Shown here one piece after another: positions 12,236-24,144 of a stretch of 64,000 nt of DNA. The stretch comes from Plectrocnemia conspersa (lineage: Eukaryota; Arthropoda; Insecta; Trichoptera; Polycentropodidae). The stretch is taken from contig VTFK01000141.1 in assembly GCA_009617715.1 (NCBI GenBank), positions 248,001 to 312,000 of the forward strand, given 5' to 3'. The position numbers and the translations under genes are program-made. The notes under the pieces were generated by a model. The model saw only the letters and a program-made list of their open reading frames with translations. It did no database searches and was not told the DNA's origin. The first letter of the stretch is position 1. Each line of letters starts with the position of its first letter.

Positions 12236-13350
12236 ACATATCTGATAATTTAGGTCAACTGATAAGTATGTGAAATGTCAGCGGTGTAATCTACAGAAAA
12301 GCTAAAATATCCAGCCTCTTTCGCGTCAACTACAAATACGTCCTTAACTATCCTTGCCATTAGTTTAATAATTTTCTCACATTTAGTTTTTGACAAATAA
12401 GAAGGTCCAGAATTCCTGTCATGGATTTTCCATACTAATGATATGAGAATGAAAAATTAATCAAATTTTCTGCTAGTTCTATAAGACTAAAATTTAAATG
12501 ATACACCTCGGCTAGGCGTCTAGTAGACGCCCTAGGCTTCAGCTTAGTTAGCCTATAGGTAAATCAGGCCCTGGACGTACGTCTTGTCGAATTGAATGTT
12601 GAACTTTGCTTTAATATGCTGAGCCTTATAAATATAAATACTTACATTTTTGCTCATAGTTATATCTTAATTAAAACTTCTATTTATATTTTATTTAATA
12701 TATTTAATTTAAAGTACTACGTAAAATGTATTTGATTGATAAGTTGTCTGTTAATAGACTCAAATTATTTTGTATTCGCAACGTGCTTATAAAATCGAAT
12801 GAAATTGCAGAAAGGCAGTAGTTTTAGTCAGTATATATTGTGAATTGAGATAAAAATTACCATAAATCATTATTAACAATTTTTAAATGAAACTAAATAT
12901 TGCATTCAACGTAATTTAATTGTATAAAGTGTCGAAGTCAACCTTTCGACTCGCATGATTCAGATCGACGACTATAAAAATAACTAAAATAAAAATATAT
13001 TTTTATCATAGTCTAACTCTAGCCCTTTCGAAACTACTAAACGTCCTATCTGATTCAAAATCAAATATAACATTCATGCAACTGAGTAACGTGACGGGAC
13101 AACGTAGTAGGTATTTCTACATATATACATGTAGAATGTATCTGTCCTATGTACGTTCAAGCTTGCTAGCAATTTCATCCCATGTTTCATGTCGTTTAAG
13201 TCGATCTCCATAGTAAACGTCTTCGCATCGTATAGAATTTTATTTTTTCAATTACAATTATTGCCATACTTTGAGCTACGTGTTGATTTATACAAAAATA
13301 AGAGAGATGCGTGACGCGTGACACGATTTGAGCGGCGAGCGTTCGACTGG

Positions 13351-13366
13351 CACGTGATATCACGTG
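13351..13366. promoter_or_regulatory. perfect 16-bp palindrome with two E-boxes
   Basis: CACGTGATATCACGTG is a perfect palindrome holding two CACGTG E-boxes 10 bp apart, the site type bound by bHLH-zip factors. It sits in a locally GC-richer patch with GCGTGACGCGTGAC just upstream, about 2 kb upstream of Hakai. Regulatory use is an inference. Confidence 0.35.
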
Positions 13367-14484
13367 AAACGCTAGGTTGTGCAGAGATGACCCATGGCAG
13401 CCGATTGTCGAAAGAATATTACACTATAGGCTAACTAGGCTGAAGCCTTTGACAGCAAAATCCAGGGGCCTCCAGCCGAGGTGGATAAACACAACAATTT
13501 GAATTTTTAAATAACGGCATTTATCTTGGAGAATTATTAGCAAAATTCGATCAATTTTTATATACTCATATTAAGCAGTATTCAAATTCACGGTAAAAAA
13601 GTTGTGGGCTTGATTGTGGCTGACGTGAAAAAGCCGTAGATTCTACTCCTGACAGTAATGATAAGTATATCAAAATATCCGTATCTTGCGTTTTAGAGCT
13701 AATAGTAGGGGGGGGCGTAAACCCAAACTTGTCATCACTTTCTCAATTATGAATAATGATGAAATGTATAGCTCTCGCACTGACTGTGCTAACGCAAATA
13801 TAGCCAAGTCTATTTCTTGATTTTGAAGAATCAAAATGTCGAACTGCTTATATTGAAATTATTTGAAATTATGATATTATATTAGTGTATTAACAATTTT
13901 TATGGTCCTGCACTCGCCAGAGCTGACCCTGAGTATATGTATGTATATTAGTATTTATTTATATAACGGTCCGTGTAAATATATTTTCCGGTAAGTATTA
14001 GACACTGTCGGTATTTATTTTAAACTTGGTTATTATCTATAAACCGTAGAAAAAATTGTATAGATACTGAATTTGAATTATCATTTTAAATCAAAATCTT
14101 TAATTACATCATTATATGTAATAACATATTTTTTGTAATGTAAAAAATAAAGAAGAGACAGAATTGATATAATATATGTATTTTATTAATGATATTGAGT
14201 TTGACAAATATACCGAACAACTGTCAAAATAAAACTGATCATTTAATATAGAGCTTTCTATTCAATATAAATATTGATTATTTTTTATACAAACATGTGT
14301 TTTTTTTCCATAGTAAATAGTGAGTTTTCTTTGTCGATTCCATATGACAAAATGAATTAAAAACATTTCTAAGCAAAATAATATTTTATTATAAACAAAT
14401 TTCAATATAAATATTTACAAAGAAAGTTTTTTTTTTTTAAATGGTATATAGTTATATTGTGGGGACTGTTTATATTTATATATA

Positions 14485-14673
14485 TTTCATTATGGACAAA
14501 ACTTGGCGGCACTCTGGTAGCACTGGCGTGACGGTTTTTTCTCTCTCGGCTAGCAATCTTCGGCCATTCGGACGCGCGCCCGTTTATTTACCAACATGTA
14601 ACAATTTCATATCGCAATAAATTACTACTGTAACGGCTCAATTTGTGTCCAATTGCCACTCGCCAAAATATAA
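14485..14673 (+). repeat. dispersed repeat R2 (LTR-like)
   Basis: The sequence carries GGCACTCTGGTAGCACTGGC, GTGACGGTTTTTTCTCTCTC, AACATGTAACAATTTCATAT and CAATAAATTACTACTGTAAC. Closely similar copies are at 39440-39632 and 50230-50447, with a reverse fragment at 33085-33168. The layout (GC-richer start, AATAAA, then about 60 bp to the end) resembles a solo LTR, but no TG...CA ends or target duplication could be confirmed. Confidence 0.6.
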
Positions 14674-14690
14674 ATAAAGAGATAATAAAG

Positions 14691-15027
14691 CAGGGCTGTG
14701 GAGTCGGAATCGTAAAAAATCGACCGACTCCAATCTTTTTAATCCTTTCCACCCCGACCAATATTTTTTTAATTGTTCGTCGTGTGCCATGTGTTTTAAA
14801 TCGGTAATATGAAATAAATAAAAGTTATTATGCACTTAATCAAATACCCAACAACAGCCGACACGTAGTGTAAACACATAGAGATACATACTCATTTGTT
14901 ATTATTTTCATGAAAATAAATAAATAAAAAAATTAAAAATAAATTTAATATTTCAAGATTATCATATCGATTTTTTTTTAATTCGGAGTTAGAGTCGGAA
15001 AAAATTTCCAACTACTCCATAGCCCTG
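14691..15027. mobile_element. hAT-like MITE, CAGGGCTGTGGAGTCGG ends
   Basis: The left end CAGGGCTGTGGAGTCGG is answered by CTCCATAGCCCTG at the right end. A second member with a perfect 8-bp duplication lies at 22810-23102. Flanks here are TAATAAAG and CAGTAAAG, a decayed 8-bp duplication (6 of 8 match). The interior is AT-rich and non-coding. It ends only 326 bp before the Hakai start codon. Confidence 0.78.
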
Positions 15028-15352
15028 CAGTAAAGACAAAGTATTGTCTTTCGTTTTAATTCTATAATACAAAAATAATAAGGAGGGAAATTTTAAAGTG
15101 CAAAAATTTTACACTATTTATTTAAAGTTTTTAATTTTTAAATCATAAGCATAGGTAGTAATAAAATTCTTTTTGATCGAATTTCCACGCAGATGTATTT
15201 TATGCAGTAGCAACACTGTTAATGTCGCTGTCACCGGCGAGTGCTCTCAGTTCGCGCTTTTCTTGTTTATTACATGTAGTCATTAATTTTTCGCTGATTT
15301 TACTTAGGTTGAATAATTTTGAATTGAATTGTGATTGACTTACGGGGATATA

Positions 15353-18300
15353 ATGAATGGGGAGAAGCGGGGAAGAGGTAGGGGGCGCGGCCGAGGCAGA
15401 GGGCGAGGGAGGGGTAGGGGGCGAGGCCGCGCTAAGAAAGCCCTCAAGGTCCTCTCCTCGGACGAGGAGGAGTGCTCCGTCGAAGAGAGCTCCAACGCTG
15501 AGCCCGAGGAGTCGAGCGGGCCCGACGTCAAAGACGAGAACGAAGAAAACGAACCTCCCAAATGTGAGTATTACCATTCGTTAGTATTCTTCGTAGAATT
15601 ATTAAGAAACTATTCTTATTTATTAGTGGAAGTTCCGACGGACATATCACAGTTGGAGGCACCGGTGTTCACGACTCTGCACAGAGGACCACGGAGCCTA
15701 TGTTGCGACTTCATTGGAACCATCGGGCGACTTTGATTGGAGAAAAAGTTTTAAATCCGATGATTTATTGTTGCGACACGTGTCTCAAACCTATTTTAAT
15801 ATACGGTCGAATGGTTGGATATTTATATTTTCATCGAGCGGTAAGTCGTTGCGTTGGATTCATTCGAAACAATAAAGAAAACGCAGTGACTTGCTACTCA
15901 ATTGATAATTCACTGATTGTGTGTATCTCTTATGATAAATTGTATGTTTTAGATCCCTTGTAAACATGTCTTTTGTCTCCAATGTGCTCGTGCTGAAGCC
16001 ACCCATTGTCCTAGATGTCATGATAAGGTAATATTGAATGATTATTTTCTAATCGATATAAAAATGTTAATCATGTATAATTGTATTTCTAACTGGATAG
16101 ATTACCAGAGTAGAGCAAACTGGACTCGGTACAGTTTTTATGTGTACGCACGCTGGTACACGATATGGAAACGCTGGATGTAGACGAACTTACCTTTCTC
16201 AAGTGAGTTTAATTCATTTTAGATATATAATACACTCTTGGTCATTTAAAGCACATTAGTGTCATTTAATATTGAGAAGTTGATATTGAAAATTTTCTAT
16301 ATTAACTATATAGGTTTTGTGCGAATCTTGTGGTCGCGAATTTATTTTTATAGAATATAAAATTATTATTATTATTTCACTTGATAAAAGTTGCCTCTAA
16401 GTCTATAATTCTTTTGTTTGATTATAATGTACAATTATTTCTGGCCTTTTTCTCTAAATTTTTTCCATTTTAGAATTGTGGAATTCCTTCGATAATGAAA
16501 ACCACTTCTGTTATAATGTCATGCTGTTGCACTATTAACCATTTCCCAGACGATATTTTTTTTAAATTTTGGTTACTAAAAATACATTTTTTTTGTATCA
16601 TTAAATTATAGTATATATTATATATTACACATTGAATACCGTGTGCACAAATTTTGTGCTTTTCATAATTTCAACTTCATATAGCAAAATCACATGTATT
16701 CATTTAGTGCTCTAGCCAAAGATATTACTAATATTTATTAACTAAAATAATTGAAAAAAAATCTATATCCAAAATTCCAGAGGTTCAAAACTCGGTAAAA
16801 TAGAACTTCGTTTCAAGGCAATGTTTAAAGAATTTTTTCTATGATTATATTTCACATATCATATTTTCGTAATTATTAAGTCTTATCATAAAAATTTAAG
16901 AAAAGAAAATTGTATTTAAATCATTTTAAACACTACGGTCAATATACGCGGTGATAGTTGCAGGGCACCCAACCGTACAACTTTGACATTTTGTTTGATA
17001 TTTGCACAATGTAACAGACAAACGGATTTCTTTCAACTACTAACAAAACAATGAAATCTCACACTCACACCCAATAGAGATACACACTCGTAAAAACTTA
17101 TATTATCATTTATACATTTATATTTTAACACGAATGAAATTTTAAATTTAATATTTACGTTTGTGTTGTGTAGACTAGCTGTTTTTCAAAAAAATGGAGT
17201 TTTCATTCTGATATTGGTATTTTTTCAAACAATAAGTTTAGGTTCTAATTTTTGCAAATAAGCGTTTTTAGGAATAATGCCTGGTATGCATTGTGTTAAT
17301 ATACACATAAAAAATATTTTTATAATTTTTAAAATATATAAAAACAGTTTTTTTATTATTATTTGCGGATAAAAGTCATACTAATTGCTTCCAACCTTTG
17401 ATGGGAGAAAAAACAAAAGTATGACAGTAATATCCCATAAATATCATGACAAATGAAATTTGGAAATGTCACACATGAGTTAACGTCTGAGAACAGATGT
17501 CTGTTGAGTGGCTGTTTTTTCAATATAGAGTTTCACACGTATTGGTGTATGCATTTTTTTACACTGGTAGATGTGTGCGCCCAGGAAGCGGTTAATAGTA
17601 TATATATAATACAATAACTATATCTATTTTCAGAGAGACTTACAAGCTCATATAAACCATAGACATCTTCCCACAAGCGGTATACCAGGATCAAATACCA
17701 TCATTGGAAATCAGCAAAACCCACTGCAAGACTTCCCCAATAAGATGTCTATCGGCTCTGTAGACCATTGTAATAATCCAGAGATGCAAATAAAAAACAC
17801 TATTGGAAATAATCCGTTAGTTTCGCCTATCTCTGGACAAATGAGTGCCATCAAACAGATGAGTGTTAGTAAAAAAATTATATAAATTTATTATTATTCG
17901 ATACGATTCAACCCTGACTATTAAAAACATATCTTTTTGCAGATTCCATCTGTATCCGACCCACGAGCCCATACCGGAACACACTCGGCTCCAGTTCATC
18001 AGAGTTTACAAGGCATGGTTTCGCACAACCCTGTAACGATGAACATCGGCTCTCACCTTCCGGGCGGCCCCAACGTCGGACAGGTGAACCAGAGTCACGG
18101 ATTGGGGCACAACATGCAGCAGAACATGGGGCACATGTCCGTTCGGCAGTTAGCGCCGCCGGCGGGTAGGACGAATCTCATCACGGTGCCCATCCAAGAT
18201 CACAGTGTGCCTCCACCGTCTCACAACATGAATGACATGAATATGTCTCAAAACTATCACTATCCGCCGCATGGATATTATCCCTCTTCAACCATGACGC

Positions 18301-18662
18301 CGGTGATGTCGAGTCCCCAAATAAACACCATGCCGCCGAACGCTCCTCCCATGCAGATGAATCCTGCGTCAACTATCGGACATTCTATGTCGGTGCCGAT
18401 GCCTCCGTTTTATGGAGTGGCCTCCGGTCCTCCGCCGCCGGCCCCTTCAGTTTATCCAGTTTCCTCTGTTTATGTGACTCAAAACAATCAAATGGGTGGT
18501 CCGCCTCCGGGAAACATGATTGTATCGAATCCTCCGAATCCACCACGTGCGTACGACCAATCTTACGGTGGACCGCCGACGAACGCTGGGAATGGACCTC
18601 CTCAGGGGCAGTGGCCTCCTCAACCTTCGCAGCCACCGCCACAGCAGCATTATTATAGATAA
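15353..18662 (+). CDS. Hakai: E3 ubiquitin ligase Hakai (CBLL1 family), one apparent frameshift
   Basis: Six coding exons: 15353-15563, 15627-15813, 15953-16027, 16101-16202, 17634-17864 and 17943-18662, about 508 residues. The N-terminus is an RGRGRG-type basic tract followed by an acidic stretch. The RING finger spans exons 2-3 ([15 protein letters not shown], then [20 protein letters not shown]). The HYB region and its C2H2-like unit follow ([31 protein letters not shown]). The C-terminal half is rich in Pro, Met, His and Asn, as in Hakai orthologues. Known roles are phosphotyrosine-dependent ubiquitination and membership of the m6A writer complex. The start is the first ATG, after a TTG-led open frame. 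In exon 2 the frame breaks near 15689-15694: [13 protein letters not shown] and [11 protein letters not shown] are in different frames, so one base appears to be missing. Splice phases agree once that base is allowed for. Confidence 0.94.
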
Positions 18663-18721
18663 TATTTTATGTAAATTTTTAAGTGAAATATTAATTCTTT
18701 TTTTAAATTTATTATGTTGAT

Positions 18722-18727
18722 AATAAA
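18722..18727 (+). terminator. poly(A) signal of Hakai
   Basis: AATAAA lies 60 bp after the Hakai stop codon, in an AT-rich 3' UTR. It is the first good signal downstream. Confidence 0.6.
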
Positions 18728-20513
18728 TAATTTTATATGTTTAATTGCTTTTATTGATGACATAGTGCCACTAATATATTATTAGTTCATGTCGATGTCT
18801 ATAAATTAATGAATTATCTGAAGAAATTTTTATGATGTAAATTAATGTTACATATTAGTAATTTTTTTATTTATATTGTAGGTTTGTAAAGTACTACTTA
18901 AAAATGGAAAATATTTAAATGCTCAGTATTCATATAAAATGGTTAGTATTTTGTAAATAAAATGATCAGTATTATTTTAGTGGAATGATCAGTTGAACTA
19001 ATAAATATCTGTGTTTGGAAGGACCTTAATTATATGGACTAAATAAGGATTTATATGATCCAAATAATCGACAGGAAAAGTTTCTTATTTGTAACGGAAA
19101 TAAATATGTATCTTTTCATTTAGAAGGTATAGAATCAATATTACTCCTTTCAGCGATATCTCTAAATATTTGTTTATTTTTATTCATTCGTTTGAAGATG
19201 AACCCATCGAGTTAGACTAGAATTTGTGGCAATATCTCGTTAAAAGTGTAATAATATTTGCCACTTTCAGAACTCGTGTATTCGTCACGTTGACGTTATA
19301 CAAGCACACGTGACAATTAGAGATTTGTGTGGATTAAGGTAATTTGCAAATGCATCTTTCTGAGCTAAATATAAATAATAAACTCCATTTTTCTCGAAAC
19401 TTATCAATGATGTTTTGTCATAGCCCAAATATGAAAAATAATAAAATAATGTGATTTACATGTATTTAAAAAGCGATTATTGTAATAGAAAATCGTTGAA
19501 AAATTATTAGTTGAAGAAATTTTTTATTATATTTAGTAAAATAATTTATAGGATATTGACATAAATTTAATATTTATTTATTTTTAAATCTTCCGTTGCA
19601 ACCTGACAAGCGTCGACCCAATGCGTTACAGCTAGGTAAATCTGTAGCAACTGGGTTAAGTCAACCAGATATAATGAATACCTACAAGTAAGTATTAATC
19701 AATCATCAGACTGAAGGTCTGGGTATTGATGACATCTATATATTTAATTATAAATTAATTTGTGTAATAATATTTTAAAATCATTAGCTGTCACTGCAGC
19801 TGGGGCCAATTTTCAATAGCGCATTATTTTTTTTTATGAATAAACACGAGTGCCGTTGACGGGGCTCGAACACGCAACCTCAGATTTACTAATTTGAGAC
19901 GTTAAGGATTGCGCTATTTAATCCTCCGTATACATTTGCCTTACTTTATATTTTTTATAGGAAAATATCCAACATGTTAAGAAAAAAAATCCAGCTAAGC
20001 AAAAATTTTCGGATCATTATTTGCTTACATTTATATGAAATATGAATTTGTTCGAAATTTTGGAAAAATCCTGTTAATTACTAAATCAGGGAAAATATTT
20101 TTATGATAGACTAATATAAATATTCATTTCAAGAATTAAAAATTATACTAATGTATCAATAGAATTACAAAATATTTTCAAATAAAATAAACGTGTGAAA
20201 AAATATATTTAATACACAGCACACCCAACATCTATACATATTTAACTTTAAGTTGAAAATAATTCCAGCCAACAGATACATTAATTTTAAAGAGTAAGTT
20301 CTAAGCAACTGAATATAATTCAAATATTATTTTTATATACTTTATGATAGTACCATAATAGTCGCAAAATATAATTTTAAAATTATATTTTATTTATTTC
20401 ATTTCTCGCTCGGATGGATATTCGTTCAATATGCTCGTTACAAATGCCAGGGATTAGCGAGTGATTCGATGTAACGAGCTGTCACTTTAGTTCATGTGCT
20501 TTCACATCGAAGC
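18728..20513. other. intergenic between Hakai and the RPA34-like gene
   Basis: No gene was seen. There are short direct repeats of the type ATGATCAGTATT at 18920-18990 and a tRNA-like relic on the minus strand at 19848-19930. The last ~110 bp, before 20514, is less AT-rich and probably holds the promoter and 5' UTR of the next gene. Confidence 0.5.
19848..19930 (-). repeat. tRNA-like relic or SINE head
   Basis: Read on the minus strand, TAGCGCAATCCTTAACG resembles box A, and GGTTGCGTGTTCGAGCC matches box B at normal tRNA spacing. The anticodon-arm region, CTCAAATTAGTAAATCTGAG, pairs over more than five base pairs, and acceptor-stem pairing is poor. A working tRNA is therefore unlikely. Confidence 0.4.
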
Positions 20514-21559
20514 ATGCCATCGGACGGCGAACTTAGTTTTGGATGGGAGCAGGCGGATACTAACGACGAGTATGTATCAAAACATTCTAAAATTAAATTA
20601 ATGCATATTTAAAATTATTGTAAAACAAATTTATAACTACTTTTAGTACTGATATTGAAGATAATAATGGAAAGGACGATACAATAACGAACGGGCATGT
20701 CAACAGGGTCGTTATTAAAAAGGAGCCTAATCTCTCTCCTGTTTTACACAACAGTACAAGGATTGATTTAAACGCGAGCAATGTTAGCATTACAAATAGC
20801 AGTTTTCATAACCAAACTTTTGACGTTTTCAATCAATCATCAGGCCATAGAATGGTGTTAAATAATACACAAAACGATGACTTGAGCAGTTTTCATACTC
20901 AACATCCCAGATTAACGAATGTTGCAATTACTGATGTCGACAACATTGGCGACAACGACGAGATTTGGTTGGTTCAATGTCCGTATACGGTCAATCTATC
21001 GACGCTTGTTGGTCTGCCTATATTAAAGAACGAGAAGAAAAGGATTAAAATACCAAGTTCGAAATTCGAGTGCGTTAAAGTTGATGATAATCAGAGTCAG
21101 TCGTTAAATATTGTTATGCCGCCAACTAAAAAGACTGATTATTGCAAGTTTACGTCCCATACGATTAAGGGAAAGTTTGTTATTCGAGAAAAGTTGGAGA
21201 GTAGAATTGAAATTGCGATTGAAGAAGAGCCAAAGACTTGCGTTCCGTTCCCTACGAATTTAAAGAGACGACATCCGTTATTTGGAATAGATTATAAAAA
21301 AATGATCAAGTTACCGAGCAACGTGAGAGAAAAGTTATTGAATCCGTCACCAAAGAAGAAGTCTAAATGTAAAAACAATAATTCTGGGGATGAATTTAAA
21401 TATGAAGTCGTCGAAAAAGTTGTAAAACAGGCAAAGAAAAGGAAAGCTGAAGTGTTAGAAGAATTAGCAGAGAGTAATAAAAACATGTGGGAGAGTGAAC
21501 AGTCTATTGAGAAATGCTTGTTTGCTTATCCAGCAAAGAAGAAACGTAAACATGAATGA
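20514..21559 (+). CDS. probable RNA polymerase I subunit RPA34/POLR1G-like protein
   Basis: Two exons, 20514-20569 and 20647-21559, join in phase and give about 322 residues starting MPSDGELSFGWEQADT. The N-terminal third is acidic and Asn/Ser-rich. A short conserved-looking core, DNDEIWLVQCPYTVNLSTLV, is followed by a beta-rich middle. The C-terminus is very Lys-rich (PSPKKKSKCKN, KQAKKRKAEVLEELAESNKN, ending AKKKRKHE), suggesting nucleolar targeting. The xxEIWLVQxP motif plus a basic tail is what RPA34.5/POLR1G proteins have; that family is poorly conserved, so the assignment rests on this pattern only. Alternatives are another nucleolar basic protein. An AATAAA follows at 21648. Confidence 0.55.
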
Positions 21560-21647
21560 AACATTTTTAAACACAAATATTTGTAAAATAATAATATTAA
21601 ATGTTGTTTAATCAAAAAATTTTTTATTTAACATTATTATTTAAGCA

Positions 21648-21653
21648 AATAAA
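21648..21653 (+). terminator. poly(A) signal of the RPA34-like gene
   Basis: AATAAA about 90 bp after the stop codon in an AT-rich 3' UTR. Confidence 0.5.
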
Positions 21654-21659
21654 TCCATA

Positions 21660-23947
21660 TATTATATTACATTTTTTTATAAAATAATTATATGGACATA
21701 ATTCACTGCTTTTTTACAATTAATAAGTTAGGAACAATTAATAATTCATTTGATTGTTTCATGATTGAAAAAAATTACAAGTAGAAGATGAGTTTTATTT
21801 TTACAATTAAAAGGTCAATTACAGGCAGAAATTTATATCATGTAAAATTACTCAATTTACATATAGAATTTCATCTTAAGCTTTCTACCAATAGAGTAAT
21901 GAGATACATTTTTATTCTACTCTGCTCTTTCATACAAAAGAAAGGTAGTTTTCTCATGGTCAAGTCTTGGTATTTGAAACTGCATATTTTTTTGTCTGAG
22001 AACAAACATCATTTCTCCCGGAATATAAGCGAAACATAACTGAAGTTGAAAATTATAAAATCATTTTTCATTACATTTTTAGATGAGCTTACATTGCACC
22101 AATGACTCCAACAAGGGGGGGGGGGTTTCGAAAAATTAAAAAAATATAGTTTTTCACTATTTGTTATAAGATCAATTAGTTTTGCTTGTGCGTCTTCATA
22201 ATTGTTTATGTACCTGCTATGACCGAAGTTTGTAGAATTTGTTCGTCGTAATCTTAGAAAGATCGCAAATATTTTAAAGTTTATCTTAAAAACCGATGTA
22301 CATTCCCATTTTTTTTGAAGATCCTATTTATTGCTTTGAGCTGCAAGTTTGTATTATATTGTATACTTAAAGCTGATTTTATTCTATTCGACTAAATTTA
22401 TTTCAGTTAAGAAATAAATGTTTTTTACATTATCATGAATTATTATTTAATAAAGGAGAATTGAAATTGGAATGGTTCTTTAAACTTATATTTAAAATCT
22501 TTATAGAATTAGTGAATACAAATGTGGACGTTCAGAGAAACCAAATAATGGGAATAATTTATAGTTTTTATTTACTAATTTACAAATTTCAAATGGCAAA
22601 TTTTCATAATAACAAATTTTATTCGCAGTAAATAAATTTTATTAAAATCAAATATTGTTATTGTTCCTTCTCATTTTCCTGATATATTTTTAAACAATTA
22701 TAAGATATAATGAGAATATAAATCATATGTATGCAGTTTGATTACTGCACTAAAGTTGTTACAGTACACAATTACTATTTTATCAAAAGTAGTGGATTAA
22801 ACTAAAGACCAGGGCTGTGGAGTCGTTAAAAAAAAACACGACTCCGACTCCGATTCCGATATTTACCAACAACACGACTCCACTCCGACTCCGACTCAAA
22901 AAAGTTAAATTTTATCAGGTATTTTTGGTGTTTTTCTACACGTTTAATATTCATACGCTATACACATTCATTATTACGCAATTAAAAATTCATAAATTTC
23001 ATAATTTAAAAAATGCTCGGAGTCGCTCATTTTTCACGACTCCGACTCCAACTCCGGCCAAAACACCACGACTCCAACTCCGACTCCGACTCCACAGCCC
23101 TGCTAAAGACACATTTACCTTCCATTATTGCGGATCGCTTTATTGTAATGAGTTAATTAATTTAATACATAACTTTAATTTAGAACCTCACAAACATTTC
23201 ATGCAAATGCAATATATCGATCGAGATATGATTTGGAAAATAAAATATTCTCAGAAATATTTAAAATGCAGTGGGAACAAATTTGATAAGTATTTTTTGT
23301 GAACTTGTGTCAAAAAATATCAAGAAAATGTATTTTGAAATAATTTACATTAGCGTATCTATTTGTATAAATCAAAATGCAAGTATTTGTGTAAATAATT
23401 ATTGAATAATCATGTAAATTTGATTGTTTTAATAAAATATACCATTTTTTTCTTTTTGCTTTTATTTAAATTAACAGATTAATTTTAAACTTGTAAATCA
23501 TCTATTACTACTCTCAAGTGTTTATTGTAAAATAATATTGATTGTGATTTTTTGATAGTTTAGTGTTTTATATTATTTTTAAAGAAAATAAACTAGTAGT
23601 ATCTCTATATAGTTTAAAAAATCGGCATTTCAATAAGAAAAGGGGCCATGATTACATTATATATATATATGGTTACGTTATATGTATATATAAATAAATA
23701 AAATAAGTATTTTTTCATAGTTTTTATTTAACATACATTTTTATATAACATTTAGTAAAGATTTCAAATTATTATGTGTTTTAAATTTTTTTCTATAGAA
23801 AAATAACCAGAACATAATTTATATATAATATTTAACAAACTATTATTAATATCAAGAGTGAATAAGCGAAATCCAGCATTGTGACATTCACTTTATGTGA
23901 ACAAAATAAAGCATCTGAACTCTTTTAAAACAATATCAAAATATCGA
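21660..23947. other. intergenic, one MITE
   Basis: Apart from the hAT-like MITE at 22810-23102 and a run of 13 G at about 22117-22129, this is plain AT-rich sequence. Open frames here are short and of biased composition, and I support none of them. Confidence 0.6.
22810..23102. mobile_element. hAT-like MITE with perfect 8-bp target duplication
   Basis: It begins CAGGGCTGTGGAGTCG and ends CGACTCCACAGCCCTG. The flanks CTAAAGAC at 22802-22809 and 23103-23110 are identical, the 8-bp duplication expected of hAT transposons. Subterminal regions are arrays of the hexamer CGACTC/GAGTCG. The 161-residue frame across it is not coding. The perfect duplication suggests a fairly recent insertion. Confidence 0.92.
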
Positions 23948-23953
23948 TTTATT
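23948..23953 (-). terminator. poly(A) signal downstream of the unknown membrane-protein frame
   Basis: On the minus strand AATAAA lies about 190 bp past the stop at 24145. No AATAAA is found between the AGL stop codon and this frame's first ~180 bases, so the AGL transcript may extend through this frame and end here. Confidence 0.45.
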
Positions 23954-24144
23954 CTTATAAAATTTGTTAGAATCACACTTATATCACACATCATGGTTTT
24001 GCACCTAATATTAAAAAATCTCAAAAAAGCAAAATCTAAAAATACATGATAATATGGCACATTTGGATAAATACATTAAACATTTGTGAATATCTTTATG
24101 TAGATATGGTTAGCGAACACATTAGAAAGCACATCTTTAGTTGC

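Larger units (their letters stand above)
8879..15352. other. repeat-rich intergenic stretch before Hakai
   Basis: Between the MADF gene and Hakai I find only repeats and simple sequence: R3, the MADF relic, a palindromic MITE at 10.0 kb, the Harbinger-like MITE at 11.0-11.6 kb, an R1 copy at 12.0-12.2 kb, an R2 copy at 14.5 kb and a hAT-like MITE at 14.7-15.0 kb. The open frames in between are short, AT-driven and without recognisable domains. Confidence 0.6.

Noticed and set aside
15200..15577. Open frames on the minus strand and in other frames over Hakai exon 1
   Set aside because: They are mirror images of the RGRG-coding GC-rich exon and have no independent start context or domain.
19848..19930. 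A functional tRNA gene
   Set aside because: Box A and box B resemble a tRNA, but the stems do not pair as a tRNA requires.
22817..23302. 161-residue frame rich in Thr-Pro
   Set aside because: It is a translation of the CGACTC repeats inside the hAT-like MITE.
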